A DNA stretch of 55,475 bases from NCBI GenBank assembly GCA_938014245.1, contig CALLSD010000041.1, positions 1 through 55,475 on the forward strand, in the 5' to 3' direction. Source of the stretch: an uncultured Actinomyces sp. Lineage in GTDB: Bacteria; Actinomycetota; Actinomycetes; Actinomycetales; Actinomycetaceae. Positions 16,953-25,649 of the stretch are shown piece after piece. The notes beneath the pieces were generated by a model that did no database searches, had not been told where the DNA came from, and worked only from the letters and a program-made list of their open reading frames with translations. The position numbers and the translations under genes are program-made. Each line of letters opens with the position of its first letter. Within the stretch, counting starts at the first letter, position 1.

Positions 16953-18695
16953 CTATCGAAGAAAAACCCGCGCCCTCCACGGAGCAAGCGGCGCACCCAT
17001 CTCTTCCCACACATTCGCATTGGTCAGGACTGGGACAAACGCAGGTACGGCCTCGGAAATCTCTGAAGGAAGGACCGGGGCCAGATCTTTCGATGAAAGA
17101 TTTGCAATAACTACCAGCTGGCGCTCACCCAAGGTGCGGCGGAAGGCGAAGATCTCACGATGTCCCGCATCGATGCGCTCGAAGCGCCCATCAGCGACAA
17201 CCGGCAGGTGATGACGCAGGCGAATGAGCGCGCGGAAGTAGGAGAACACCGAGACCGGGTCCCCCACCTGCTCGGAGGCGTTGATGACCGGGTAGTTCGG
17301 ATTGAGAGCAATCCACGGCGTACCCGTCGTAAAACCAGCATTGTCCGACGCATCCCACTGGACGGGAGTGCGCGCGTTATCGCGGCCCATCGCACGCAGG
17401 CCATCAAGGACGCGCTCGGGATCGTCTCCGTGTTCGGTGGCCACACGGTAGTAGTTGGTGGACTCGATATCCTCAAAGTCCTCGATCCCTGCGAAGACCG
17501 TGTTCGTCATGCCCAGTTCTTCACCCTGGTAGATATAGGGGGTTCCGCGCAGGAGGTGAAGAATTGTCGCAAGCGCAGTCGCACTGTCATACCAGTACTT
17601 TTCATCGCCGAAACGACTAACCGTGCGCGGTTGATCGTGGTTGCACAGGTAGAGGCTGTTCCATCCCCGCTCGGCGAGGCCTTCTTGCCAGCGCGTGAGC
17701 GAGTCCGCGAGGTCTCCTGCCTCCAGCGTGCGGCGGCCGAATTTTCCTTCGGGCAGGCCCAAGCCGACGTGCTCGAATTGGAAGATCATGTTGACTTCGT
17801 GGCGCGCGGGATCAGAGTAGAGAGGCGCATTTTCGAGGAGTACTCCGGGGGTTTCCCCAACGGTGAAGATCGCGCCGCGGCCCTCGAAAACCTCACCGTG
17901 CATTTCCTGGAGAAATTCATGCAGGCGCGGTCCCTCCATGTAGAAGGGGCTTCCGTCGGCAAGATCCTGACCGGGCTGGCAGGTGCCATCGGGAAGGCCT
18001 GGGACCTTCGAGATCAGGTTGATGACATCCATTCGGAAGCCATCGACCCCGCGGTCTAGCCACCAGCGCATCATTTCGTAGACGGCCTGGCGAACTTCGG
18101 GGTTCTCCCAGTTCAGGTCGGGCTGTTTTTCTGCGAAGAGGTGGAGGTAGTACTGACCGGTATGCGGGTCGTATTTCCACACGGGACCGGAGAAGAATGA
18201 CCCCCAATTTGTGGGTTCGGCTCCGGGGGTTCCTCCCTCAAAACCCGGACGCGGGTCACGCCAGTAGTACCAATCGCGCTTTGGATTATCGATCGAGGAA
18301 CGCGACTCAATGAACCACGGGTGCTCGTCCGAAGTGTGGTTGACGACCAGGTCCATGACCAGTTTCATCCCTAGGGAGTGAACGTCTGCGATGAGCTCAT
18401 TGAAGTCGTCCATGGTCCCGAAAGCGGGATCGATGTCCTGATAATCGGAAATGTCGTAGCCATTATCGGCTTGGGGTGAACGGTAGATCGGCGAAAGCCA
18501 CAGGACATCAACGCCCAGTTCCTTCAGGTATCCCAACCTGGAGCGGATCCCTTGGAGATCGCCGAAACCATCTCCGTTCGCGTCATTAAATGAGCGGGGA
18601 TAGATCTGGTAAACAACCGCGCTCTTCCACCATTCATCGGCCGGAAAATGAAGTGCCGAGTGCGTTTCGGGAAGTTGAGTTTCATCGAATAACAC
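16953..18695 (-). CDS. GH13 subfamily 31 oligo-1,6-glucosidase
   Basis: 580 residues, cytoplasmic. Catalytic residues are Asp223 (GFRMDVINL), Glu281 (VGETPG) and Asp354 (CNHDQPR). Valine directly after the nucleophile (DVIN) is the residue associated with alpha-1,6 specificity in this subfamily, as opposed to alanine or threonine in alpha-1,4 enzymes. It would hydrolyse isomaltooligosaccharides imported by the adjacent ABC system. Start is a GTG at 18695 with only a weak ribosome site; the 118-base gap to the upstream permease gene holds nothing else I can name. It is the last gene of the minus-strand operon. Confidence 0.93.
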   Translation of the reverse strand: MLFDETQLPETHSALHFPADEWWKSAVVYQIYPRSFNDANGDGFGDLQGIRSRLGYLKELGVDVLWLSPIYRSPQADNGYDISDYQDIDPAFGTMDDFNELIADVHSLGMKLVMDLVVNHTSDEHPWFIESRSSIDNPKRDWYYWRDPRPGFEGGTPGAEPTNWGSFFSGPVWKYDPHTGQYYLHLFAEKQPDLNWENPEVRQAVYEMMRWWLDRGVDGFRMDVINLISKVPGLPDGTCQPGQDLADGSPFYMEGPRLHEFLQEMHGEVFEGRGAIFTVGETPGVLLENAPLYSDPARHEVNMIFQFEHVGLGLPEGKFGRRTLEAGDLADSLTRWQEGLAERGWNSLYLCNHDQPRTVSRFGDEKYWYDSATALATILHLLRGTPYIYQGEELGMTNTVFAGIEDFEDIESTNYYRVATEHGDDPERVLDGLRAMGRDNARTPVQWDASDNAGFTTGTPWIALNPNYPVINASEQVGDPVSVFSYFRALIRLRHHLPVVADGRFERIDAGHREIFAFRRTLGERQLVVIANLSSKDLAPVLPSEISEAVPAFVPVLTNANVWEEMGAPLAPWRARVFLR

Positions 18696-18813
18696 AGAGA
18701 ACCTGCCAAATCTTCGTTGGTGGAGGTGCGAATGCCCTGCGGACCTTGGATGTTCGTGATCTCAGTGAACACCAACTTCTGGGCGATGTCTACACGCCTC
18801 CCTCGCCGCGTGC

Positions 18814-19758
18814 TCACCCCTTCGTCGCGCCACCGGCAAGGCCCGCGACGATGTAGCGCTGCAGAGCAATGAAGAGGATCAAAACCGGAATTGCGATGAC
18901 CGTGGCAACAGCCATCAGGTCATTCCAGTTCGTCGCATACTGCCCGATCAGGCGGTTCAAAGCAACCGTCAAAGGCTGCAGATCCGCCTTCGTCAGCAAG
19001 GTCAACGCGAAGGTGAATTCACCCCAAGTCATAAGGAACGAGAAGGATCCGATCATGATGACGCCCGGACGAATGGTCGGAATAACAACGCGAACAATGG
19101 TTCCAATGATCCCCAGGCCATCCAGACGCGCAGCTTCTTCCACTTCCCGCGGGAATTGCTTGAAGAAGGGCCGCAGCATGATGATCGCGAAAGGCAGGGT
19201 ACCCGTCACGTCCGCCAAGATGATCGACGGAAGGGTGTTGACCATTCCCGCTTGGCGGAAGAGCACGAACATCGGGATCGAGATCGCGATGGCGGGGAGG
19301 AGCTGAACGACGCTCAGCAAGATCAGCATCCCCGTCGTCACTGCACTTCGCATTCGCGCGATCGCGTAGGCCGCGGGGATTGCAAAGAGCAGCGTCAGTA
19401 CCAGACACCCGGCAGCGATGATCGCCGAGTTCCCCAGCGCTTTCCAGATCCCAAAGTTGTCGCTGAAGGCCACTCGGAAGGAATCAAGCGTCGGATTTTG
19501 CGGAATGAGGTGCGGTGGCTGAACGAATGTTTCTTTTTGCGTCTTGAAGGCGGTGCACACCATCCAGTAGACCGGGAAAAGATAGAAGATCGCCATGACC
19601 CACGCGGCGGCAGATTTTGCGATGCGCACGCGGCCTTCACGCTTCTCGTGCTTGGTCTTCGCAAAAGTCCTCGTTTCCGAGGCCTCGGCGCGCCTTTCGT
19701 CCTTGGGTGCACTTTCGCTGGCCACACCTTGGACTTCAGAAGTCTCCACAGACATCAC
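18814..19758 (-). CDS. ABC sugar importer permease (MalG/CUT1 type)
   Basis: 314 residues with six predicted membrane helices after a roughly 50-residue charged cytoplasmic N-terminus. The EAA loop that contacts the ATPase reads EVEEAARLDGLGIIGTI. The GTG at 19758 overlaps the TGA of the first permease; an ATG follows directly, and AAGGAGG lies 8 bases upstream. It pairs with the permease at 19755-20678 and the binding protein at 20844. No ATPase gene is in the locus, so a shared MsiK-type ATPase encoded elsewhere is expected, as is common for actinobacterial CUT1 importers. Confidence 0.94.
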   Translation of the reverse strand: MMSVETSEVQGVASESAPKDERRAEASETRTFAKTKHEKREGRVRIAKSAAAWVMAIFYLFPVYWMVCTAFKTQKETFVQPPHLIPQNPTLDSFRVAFSDNFGIWKALGNSAIIAAGCLVLTLLFAIPAAYAIARMRSAVTTGMLILLSVVQLLPAIAISIPMFVLFRQAGMVNTLPSIILADVTGTLPFAIIMLRPFFKQFPREVEEAARLDGLGIIGTIVRVVIPTIRPGVIMIGSFSFLMTWGEFTFALTLLTKADLQPLTVALNRLIGQYATNWNDLMAVATVIAIPVLILFIALQRYIVAGLAGGATKG

Positions 19759-20678
19759 GCATCCTCCTTATCCAGCGAACGAACATAGAACCACGACAGT
19801 GCCAAGGGCAGAACCATCGTCAGCATCGAGGCGGCTGCACCATTACCAAAGTCGAAGACCTTGAAGGTCTGCAGGTAAGTGAAGATCGGCAAAGTCGTCG
19901 TCGCTTCGACAGGCCCGCCTTTCGTCATCGTGTAGATCAGGTCGAAGACCTTGTAGGTATTGATGACACCCAACAGCAAGAGCGAGAAAACGACGGGACG
20001 CATGAGCGGTTCCGTGATGGAGAAGAAGGTACGGATGGGACCCGCACCATCAACTTCGGCGGCCTCGTACAAGCCATCGTCGATAGTGTGCAATCCCGAC
20101 AAGATCAGGAGCATGTTGAAGGGCATCCCAACCCAGAGGTTTGCGACAACGACCGCGAACATTGCGGTTGTTGGACCGGTGAGCCACATGACCGGTTTGT
20201 CCACCAGGTGCATGGAGGTCAAGAAGTAGTTAATGACGCCGAAATCAGAGTCGAACATCCAGCGGAAAATTGTTCCGGTCACGACGGCGGGAAGAATCCA
20301 GGCGACCAGCAGCAGCGCTCGAATGATGCCGTTTCCGGGGAAGGGCTTGCGGAAAAAGAGCGCCATCGCGTATCCGATGATGAACTGCAGTGCCAGCGAG
20401 GCGAAAGTGAAGATCGCCGAGAGCTTGAGGCCATTCCAAAAGCCGGGACTCGCCAAGACTGCTTCGTAGTTCGTCAAACCTGTCGGGTGGTAGTCACCCG
20501 TAATGAGGTTGGAGCCGTTGGCGTTCGAGATCGACAACCAGACGTTGTACAGCAGCGGAATGACCAGGAAGATCGTTATGTAAATGATTGCGGGTAGCGC
20601 GAGAAGGAGCCCCAGGCGTCGCGTGCGCGCCATGGAACGAGATCCTGCGTCGTGACCCGCTTTCTTTGTTCGCGTCAT
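19755..20678 (-). CDS. ABC sugar importer permease (MalF/CUT1 type)
   Basis: 307 residues, six membrane helices. The EAA loop reads GLYEAAEVDGAGPIRTFFSI. It forms the heteromeric channel with the permease overlapping its 3' end. The ATG at 20678 has a poor ribosome site. It lies 165 bases after the binding-protein stop, with a large hairpin between them that probably reduces its expression relative to the binding protein. Confidence 0.94.
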   Translation of the reverse strand: MTRTKKAGHDAGSRSMARTRRLGLLLALPAIIYITIFLVIPLLYNVWLSISNANGSNLITGDYHPTGLTNYEAVLASPGFWNGLKLSAIFTFASLALQFIIGYAMALFFRKPFPGNGIIRALLLVAWILPAVVTGTIFRWMFDSDFGVINYFLTSMHLVDKPVMWLTGPTTAMFAVVVANLWVGMPFNMLLILSGLHTIDDGLYEAAEVDGAGPIRTFFSITEPLMRPVVFSLLLLGVINTYKVFDLIYTMTKGGPVEATTTLPIFTYLQTFKVFDFGNGAAASMLTMVLPLALSWFYVRSLDKEDA

Positions 20679-20708
20679 CGTAAATTCACTTACTCAGAGT
20701 TGCGGACT

Positions 20709-20776
20709 CCCCACGCGAGTAGGGATACCGTGGCTTGGCCACGGGCTCCCATTGTTGCGTTTGTACTCGCGTGGGG
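20709..20776 (-). terminator. Large intercistronic hairpin between binding-protein and permease genes
   Basis: The outer arms CCCCACGCGAGTA (20709-20721) and TACTCGCGTGGGG (20764-20776) pair over 13 bases. An inner hairpin CCGTGGC-TTG-GCCACGG (20728-20744) sits in the loop. There is no T-run. Such elements in importer operons slow 3' decay of the binding-protein mRNA and attenuate read-through, which gives more binding protein than permease. Confidence 0.75.
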
Positions 20777-20843
20777 TGCCACTAGGTATTGTGCGGTCCT
20801 TGACGAGGCCTACGATACTCGCCGGACCTGTGTCCTTTGCCGC

Positions 20844-22091
20844 TCAGTTCTTGGGCAGCAAGGGGGTGATTGTCTCCGAGGCCTTCTTTGCTGCGGCCTC
20901 GGGAGTCGACGCACCCGTCAGGGCTTCCTGCATGGACAGCTGGATGGCCTCGGAAATCTTCGGGTAGTCCTTTCCGTATGCGCGTGCGTGTGCGTACTGG
21001 AGCTGATCTTCGAAGACCTTGAGCTTGGGATCACTCGAGAGCTTGAGCTTGCCCTGCAGGTCGGGGCGCGAGGAGAGCTGGCCGGAGCCATCGCAGTAGA
21101 TCTTGGCGCCTTCTGCGCTGGTCAGGTACTTAGCGAGCTTCACGGCTGCCTCGGACTGCTTTGCGCCGTTCATGACGACAACGTTTTCGCCACCCATCGA
21201 GGTTGCTGCGCGCTTGTCCTTAGGAAGCGGAGCGACGTCCCATTCGATCTCGGCATCCTTGGTCAGGGTCGAGAGCTCCCACGGGCCGTTGATCATCATC
21301 GCGGCCTTGCCGGTGATGAACTGGGTGCGAGCGTCTTCCTGGGTGTAGTTGACGACTGCTTCGCTGACGGAACCGTCTTCGATCATGCCGCGCAGGTAGG
21401 CCAGTGCGGTTGCGCCGGACTCGCTGTAGTTGGACATGTCGCCGCCGGTCTGCCACACGAAGGGCAGGAGCTGGAAGGTTCCGGACTCGTTCTTCACGGC
21501 TGAGATTGCCAGGCCCTTGACGTCACCCTTGGTGGTCTTCTTGGCTGCTTCCTTGAGGGACGCCCAGTCGGTCGGAACCTCAACACCGGCTTCCTTGAGC
21601 ATGGTCTTGTTGTAGTACAGGGCAAGGTTGTTCGAGTTCAGCGGAATACCGTAGGTCTTTCCATCGAATTCAACCGAGGACCAGGGGCCATCGAAGAAGT
21701 CAGACTTGTTGATGCCATCACCGCTGAGGTCCTTGAGCATGCCCAAAGACGCGAAGTTCTGGTTGTCGACCACGTCCACGACTGCAACGTCGGGGACCTC
21801 GCCGCCGACCGAGCCCTGGAGAATGGACTTCGACAGGTCAGCGAAAGCGAAGGTGGTGCGCTTGACCTTGATATCGGGGTTTGCCTTCTCGAACTCTGCA
21901 ATCGATGCTTCGATCGAGCTGTTGGCCGTGTCACCGCTCAGGTAGTCCCACATTTCGACGGTGACCTGTCCGCCGGAGGCGCCGGACGAAGAATCCGACT
22001 TGCCTCCCGAACATGCGCCCAGTCCCAGTGCCATCACTGAAGCACCGAAAAGGGCAACGCCGCGCATTGCGAGCTTCGATGTGTGTGCCAT
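20844..22091 (-). CDS. ABC sugar-binding lipoprotein (CUT1 type)
   Basis: 415 residues from the ATG at 22091, which follows AAAGGAGAG. The signal peptide ends in the lipobox LGLGAC, so the protein is anchored at the membrane surface. The mature protein has the extracellular solute-binding family 1 layout: VEMWDYLSGD, FEKANPDIKVKR, PDVAVVDV, YGIPLNSNNLALYYNKTML and FITGKAAMMINGPWE. By context it captures isomaltooligosaccharides or their cyclic forms. It is separated from the GH31 stop by 34 bases. Confidence 0.95.
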   Translation of the reverse strand: MAHTSKLAMRGVALFGASVMALGLGACSGGKSDSSSGASGGQVTVEMWDYLSGDTANSSIEASIAEFEKANPDIKVKRTTFAFADLSKSILQGSVGGEVPDVAVVDVVDNQNFASLGMLKDLSGDGINKSDFFDGPWSSVEFDGKTYGIPLNSNNLALYYNKTMLKEAGVEVPTDWASLKEAAKKTTKGDVKGLAISAVKNESGTFQLLPFVWQTGGDMSNYSESGATALAYLRGMIEDGSVSEAVVNYTQEDARTQFITGKAAMMINGPWELSTLTKDAEIEWDVAPLPKDKRAATSMGGENVVVMNGAKQSEAAVKLAKYLTSAEGAKIYCDGSGQLSSRPDLQGKLKLSSDPKLKVFEDQLQYAHARAYGKDYPKISEAIQLSMQEALTGASTPEAAAKKASETITPLLPKN

Positions 22092-22125
22092 TATTCTCTC
22101 TCCTTTGAGTGATGATAGTTGTCCG

Positions 22126-24186
22126 TCAGCAACTACCAAGTTCCGTGTTTTCACGGACAAATACGGGGATGCACTCCAGTGGTGCATCGATGGTGACCTC
22201 TTGCCCACCCTCGAAGACGTCTCCCAAGGTGTACGAGGCCGTACCTGCCTCTTCTTCGCCGCCTGCGATCAGCAGCTGCTGCCAGCGCACTCCCGCGGGG
22301 AGGTAGACGCGGGCACTGCGGGCGCCGGCCTCGACAATGGGGGCGACAAGGAGGTCGGGGCCGAGGAGGAATTCTCCTTCTTCTTCCCACGCGCGCGCAT
22401 CCTCGGGGAATTCGAGGAAGAGTGCGCGCATCGGGGGAATTCCGCGCTCGGCGGCCTCGTCCATGACGCGGCCGATGTAGGGGCGCAGCGCTTCCCTAAG
22501 GTGGATGTAGCGCGCGCAGATCTGTGCGACTTCCTCACCGTAGGACCAGATTTCGTTGGGTCCGCCGGGGTTGTCCGAGGCCACGTCCTCGCGGGGTTCG
22601 CGGTGACCGTGGACGCGCATGAGCGGGCAGAATGTGCCGAACTCGAACCAGCGGGCGAAGAGTTCCTGGTAGGCGGGGTCGCTGGGGTCGCCGCCGTGGA
22701 AGCCACCGATGTCACTGGTCCACCACGGGATCCCAGAGATTCCAATGGATTGGCCTGCTCGGACCTGAGTGAAGAGCGCCTCCCAGGTGGGGGCAATATC
22801 GCCGCTCCATACCGCCGAGCCGTACTTTGCTTGGCCAGCCCACGCACTGCGACACAGACTGAGGAATTGGTCTTCGCCCTGTTCACGCATTCCTTCCCAG
22901 ACCATGCGCGCGTTCTCGCGCGGGTAGAGGTTGGAGACATTCAGGCCGCTTCCGGCGTAGAAACGCAGGTTGGAGGGGTGACCGGGGTTGAGTTCAGGTT
23001 CGCAGGCATCGAGCCAGAAGATGCGAACTCCTAGGTCGAAGTAGTTGTTCTTGAGCTTGTTCCAAACATAGTTGCGGGCCGCGGGGTTTGTCGGGTCGTA
23101 GAAGGCGACGGGCAGCGGGCGTTCCATTCCCTTATCGCGGAATGTTTGGTGGTATTCGACTCCGGCTTCGGTGCCGACCAAGAGGCCCTTTGCGCGAATT
23201 TCTGCGTCCGTTTCAGCCAGGGGTGACACTGTTGGCCACACGGAAACCATCAGTTTCGTACCCATTTCCTCCAATTCGGCCATCATCGCCTCGGGATTTG
23301 GGTATTCGTTTTCGTCAAAGCGCCACTCCCCCATTGCGGGCCAGTGGATGAAGTCGGTGACGATCACAGATAGGGGCAGGCCGCGACGCTTGTATTCGCG
23401 CGCGACATCCATGAGTTCTTCTTGGCTGGTGTAGCGCAGCTTGGATTGCCACAGGCCTAGTGCCCACTGGGGGATGCGGGGCGCATGACCGACTGCGTCG
23501 GCGTAGGCCTCGAGAATCTCCTTGGGGGTATCGCCCACGCACACCCAGTAGTCGATCCATTCGCTTGCCTGCGCAACCCAGCGGGTGCTTTCTTTGGCGA
23601 ATTCGACGCGGCCGACGGAGGGGTTGTTCCACAGGAAACCGTAGCCCTTGTCGGAGAGGACGAAGGGAATGGACACTTCGCCGTTTCGCTGGATGAGGTC
23701 GGAGACGACTCCCTTGTGGTCGAGGAAATCGTAGGAGTGCTGGCCCATTCCGTAGAAGCGTTCGCTGGGGTCGGAGGCGAAGCACTGGTGGACTTCGTGT
23801 CCGCCGAAACCGGGGTAGATTCCATGGGCGCCCGGCCACCAGAAGTGCTCGGGGGCTTCACGCAGGACGGATTCGCCATCCTTTTGGAAGTCGAGAAGGA
23901 AGCGGGCAATTCCGGTTCCACCGTCAAGGTTGGCGACGACGCTGATACGCCCGTTGGTGAAGACTTCTTCGGGTTTGTCGTAGCCGGGGATCTCGGTGAC
24001 GCTTGCTTCTTCCATGCTTCCGAGGCCGGTGGCAGGCCCCGCTTCGAGGGCTCCTAGTCCTTGGGGGAAGTCTGCAGAGGGGCCGATGCGCACACGAAGC
24101 GCGTTGCGCCCCCATGCCTCAATGCGGATGAACTCGTGCGCGAAGCAGAGTTCAACTGCGCCGGGGTACTGCTTCTTCGTGTACAC
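22126..24186 (-). CDS. GH31 alpha-glycosidase
   Basis: 686 residues without a signal peptide, so cytoplasmic. An N-terminal beta-sandwich (1-235) is followed by the barrel. The nucleophile is Asp393 in IFWLDACEPE and the acid/base Asp463 in AVWSGDIAPTWEA, as in YicI-like alpha-xylosidases and alpha-glucosidases. HGHREPRE lies further on. In a dextran locus it probably removes terminal alpha-linked glucose; alpha-xylosidase or transferase activity cannot be excluded. The GTG at 24186 follows AAAAAGGAG. It is the first gene of the sugar operon and is preceded by two LacI operators. Confidence 0.92.
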   Translation of the reverse strand: MYTKKQYPGAVELCFAHEFIRIEAWGRNALRVRIGPSADFPQGLGALEAGPATGLGSMEEASVTEIPGYDKPEEVFTNGRISVVANLDGGTGIARFLLDFQKDGESVLREAPEHFWWPGAHGIYPGFGGHEVHQCFASDPSERFYGMGQHSYDFLDHKGVVSDLIQRNGEVSIPFVLSDKGYGFLWNNPSVGRVEFAKESTRWVAQASEWIDYWVCVGDTPKEILEAYADAVGHAPRIPQWALGLWQSKLRYTSQEELMDVAREYKRRGLPLSVIVTDFIHWPAMGEWRFDENEYPNPEAMMAELEEMGTKLMVSVWPTVSPLAETDAEIRAKGLLVGTEAGVEYHQTFRDKGMERPLPVAFYDPTNPAARNYVWNKLKNNYFDLGVRIFWLDACEPELNPGHPSNLRFYAGSGLNVSNLYPRENARMVWEGMREQGEDQFLSLCRSAWAGQAKYGSAVWSGDIAPTWEALFTQVRAGQSIGISGIPWWTSDIGGFHGGDPSDPAYQELFARWFEFGTFCPLMRVHGHREPREDVASDNPGGPNEIWSYGEEVAQICARYIHLREALRPYIGRVMDEAAERGIPPMRALFLEFPEDARAWEEEGEFLLGPDLLVAPIVEAGARSARVYLPAGVRWQQLLIAGGEEEAGTASYTLGDVFEGGQEVTIDAPLECIPVFVRENTELGSC

Positions 24187-24207
24187 CTGTGCTCCTTTTT
24201 GACCGGA

Positions 24208-24221
24208 CGAATACGTATTCG
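24208..24221. promoter_or_regulatory. LacI-type operator copy 2
   Basis: CGAATACGTATTCG is a perfect 14-base palindrome 22 bases upstream of the GH31 start codon, where bound repressor would block transcription or early elongation of the sugar operon. Confidence 0.85.
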
Positions 24222-24263
24222 CTTAATGACAATTTTCAGGAGTTTTTCTGGTATTGTTCATTA

Positions 24264-24277
24264 CGCATACGTATTCG
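24264..24277. promoter_or_regulatory. LacI-type operator copy 3
   Basis: CGCATACGTATTCG differs from copy 2 by one base. The two centres are 56 bases apart, close to five and a half helical turns, in the divergent gap between GH31 and lacI. It could serve autoregulation of the lacI gene or cooperate with copy 2. Confidence 0.82.
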
Positions 24278-24378
24278 TCGGATAAAAAATATTTGCGGGC
24301 ATCGACGCCCGCACATGTGATGCGGAACTCACAATAAGTTGTTCACGCGATCCTGTCAAGATACCGGGAGGACCTGAG

Positions 24379-25473
24379 ATGGCGCGTCAGCCAACCAGCA
24401 GAGACGTTGCAAAACTAGCGGGAGTCTCGCAAACCACGGTCTCGTATGTCATGAGTGGACGCCGAGCCGTCTCCCCCGAGACGGAAAAGCGTGTCCAAAT
24501 TGCAATGAAAGAGCTGGGGTATCAGCCCCATGCGGGTGCCCGGTCCTTGCGTTCGCGAAAGTCTCGCGTCTTGGGAGTAGTGGTCCCCTACCACGAGGGT
24601 GCGGACGCGGCGGCCCAGCACTACATGCTGATCACTCTGGCGCAGCTCTTGCGCGAACACGATTTCGACCTGCTACTGATCACTGCCGACGAGGGTGCCG
24701 CGGGGCTTCGTCGAGTCATGCAAACCGCGCTGTGTGACGGCCTGTTCATCATGGAGGTGCGCTTCAATGATGCTCGTTTGGGCGTCGTTGCAGAGAGCAA
24801 GATCCCCACCGTTTTCATTGGAACCCCTGGGTCTGGGCCTTTTAATGCACCGATCCAGTCCATCGACGTTGATTATTACGAGGCCGGGCGTGCCGCGGTT
24901 CACCGCCTGCGTGACGCGGGAGCGCGCAACATTGCTTTCGTCCATTCGGCAAGCCCCGATGTGCAATCGTTGAACTTCGTCTCGCAGTTTCGGCAGGCGG
25001 TTGTTGATACGGCGGGCGAGTCGGGGATTCCTTTGCTCTCGCGCACGTGCGAGACGGGAATCCGTGAGATCCGTAAGCTCGTTGGGCAAATTGCCGGTGA
25101 CAACCGGATTGATTCCTATATTTTGGGACCGACGATTTCTGCGGATGACTGGTGCAATGCCCTGATTGACCTGGGGATTCGTCCTGGCCGCGATGTCTCA
25201 CTGGTAGCCAGCGGCTGGTCTGCCGAGCGCGCGCACTGCCTATTCGATGTCGATCACTTTGATACGCGCCCCGACGAACTATTGAGGCGTGCGGTTGAGA
25301 TGCTGGTTGCCCAAATCGATGGCGCGCCCCGAAAGGAAGCCGCGGCGGAAGCTGTAGCCGCCGATGCCGCGACGGCAGCGGACTCCGAGGCCAAGATCCG
25401 CCGTCCCGTGCATGGTCTGACCCTGCTTGATCCGATCTTCGTGCCCGGAAATACGGTTGTTGGGGCAGGATGA
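24379..25473 (+). CDS. LacI-family regulator of the dextran/isomaltooligosaccharide locus
   Basis: 364 residues. The N-terminal helix-turn-helix SRDVAKLAGVSQTTVSYVMS and the hinge-proximal YQPHAGARSLRSRKS are standard LacI family; a periplasmic-binding-like effector domain follows (LGVVVPYHEGAD, ARNIAFVHSA). A short alanine-rich insert lies near residues 318-340 before the last strands. The ATG at 24379 follows GGGAGG. It is divergent from GH31, with two operators between them. The effector is probably a glucosyl oligosaccharide; inference from context. Confidence 0.93.
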   Translation: MARQPTSRDVAKLAGVSQTTVSYVMSGRRAVSPETEKRVQIAMKELGYQPHAGARSLRSRKSRVLGVVVPYHEGADAAAQHYMLITLAQLLREHDFDLLLITADEGAAGLRRVMQTALCDGLFIMEVRFNDARLGVVAESKIPTVFIGTPGSGPFNAPIQSIDVDYYEAGRAAVHRLRDAGARNIAFVHSASPDVQSLNFVSQFRQAVVDTAGESGIPLLSRTCETGIREIRKLVGQIAGDNRIDSYILGPTISADDWCNALIDLGIRPGRDVSLVASGWSAERAHCLFDVDHFDTRPDELLRRAVEMLVAQIDGAPRKEAAAEAVAADAATAADSEAKIRRPVHGLTLLDPIFVPGNTVVGAG

Positions 25474-25522
25474 CAAGGCTGATTTCCTCCCCACCCCGCC
25501 CCATCTCCACCCCGCCCCATCT

Positions 25523-25643
25523 CCTGGTTTAGCTCGTCGACTCCTGACATATGAGCGTTCATAGGCCAGGAATCTGCGAGCTAAACCAGGAAAGAGGGAG
25601 CTAAAGACGGAGGTAGAGCAGGAAACCAGGAATAAGGGAGCTA
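25523..25643. repeat. Intergenic repeat element between lacI and pyrG
   Basis: A perfect 14-base inverted repeat, CCTGGTTTAGCTCG (25523-25536) and CGAGCTAAACCAGG (25577-25590), encloses a 40-base loop. It overlaps a small tandem array of 18-base units of the form CCAGGAAnnnGnGAGCTA at 25566, 25586 and 25626; the 20-base phase leaves one degenerate unit near 25606. A duplicated CACCCCGCCCCATCTC lies just before it (from about 25494). It sits between convergent genes. It could act as a bidirectional terminator or be a REP/MITE-like element. Confidence 0.7.
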
Positions 25644-25649
25644 CACCCC

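Noticed and set aside
19156..22034. Plus-strand frames opposite the ABC importer genes
   Set aside because: They are antisense to well-defined permease and binding-protein genes and have low-complexity, highly charged translations.
25523..25643. A CRISPR array made of the short repeats
   Set aside because: Units are 18 bases with only 2-22 bases between them, there are too few copies and no cas genes are near.
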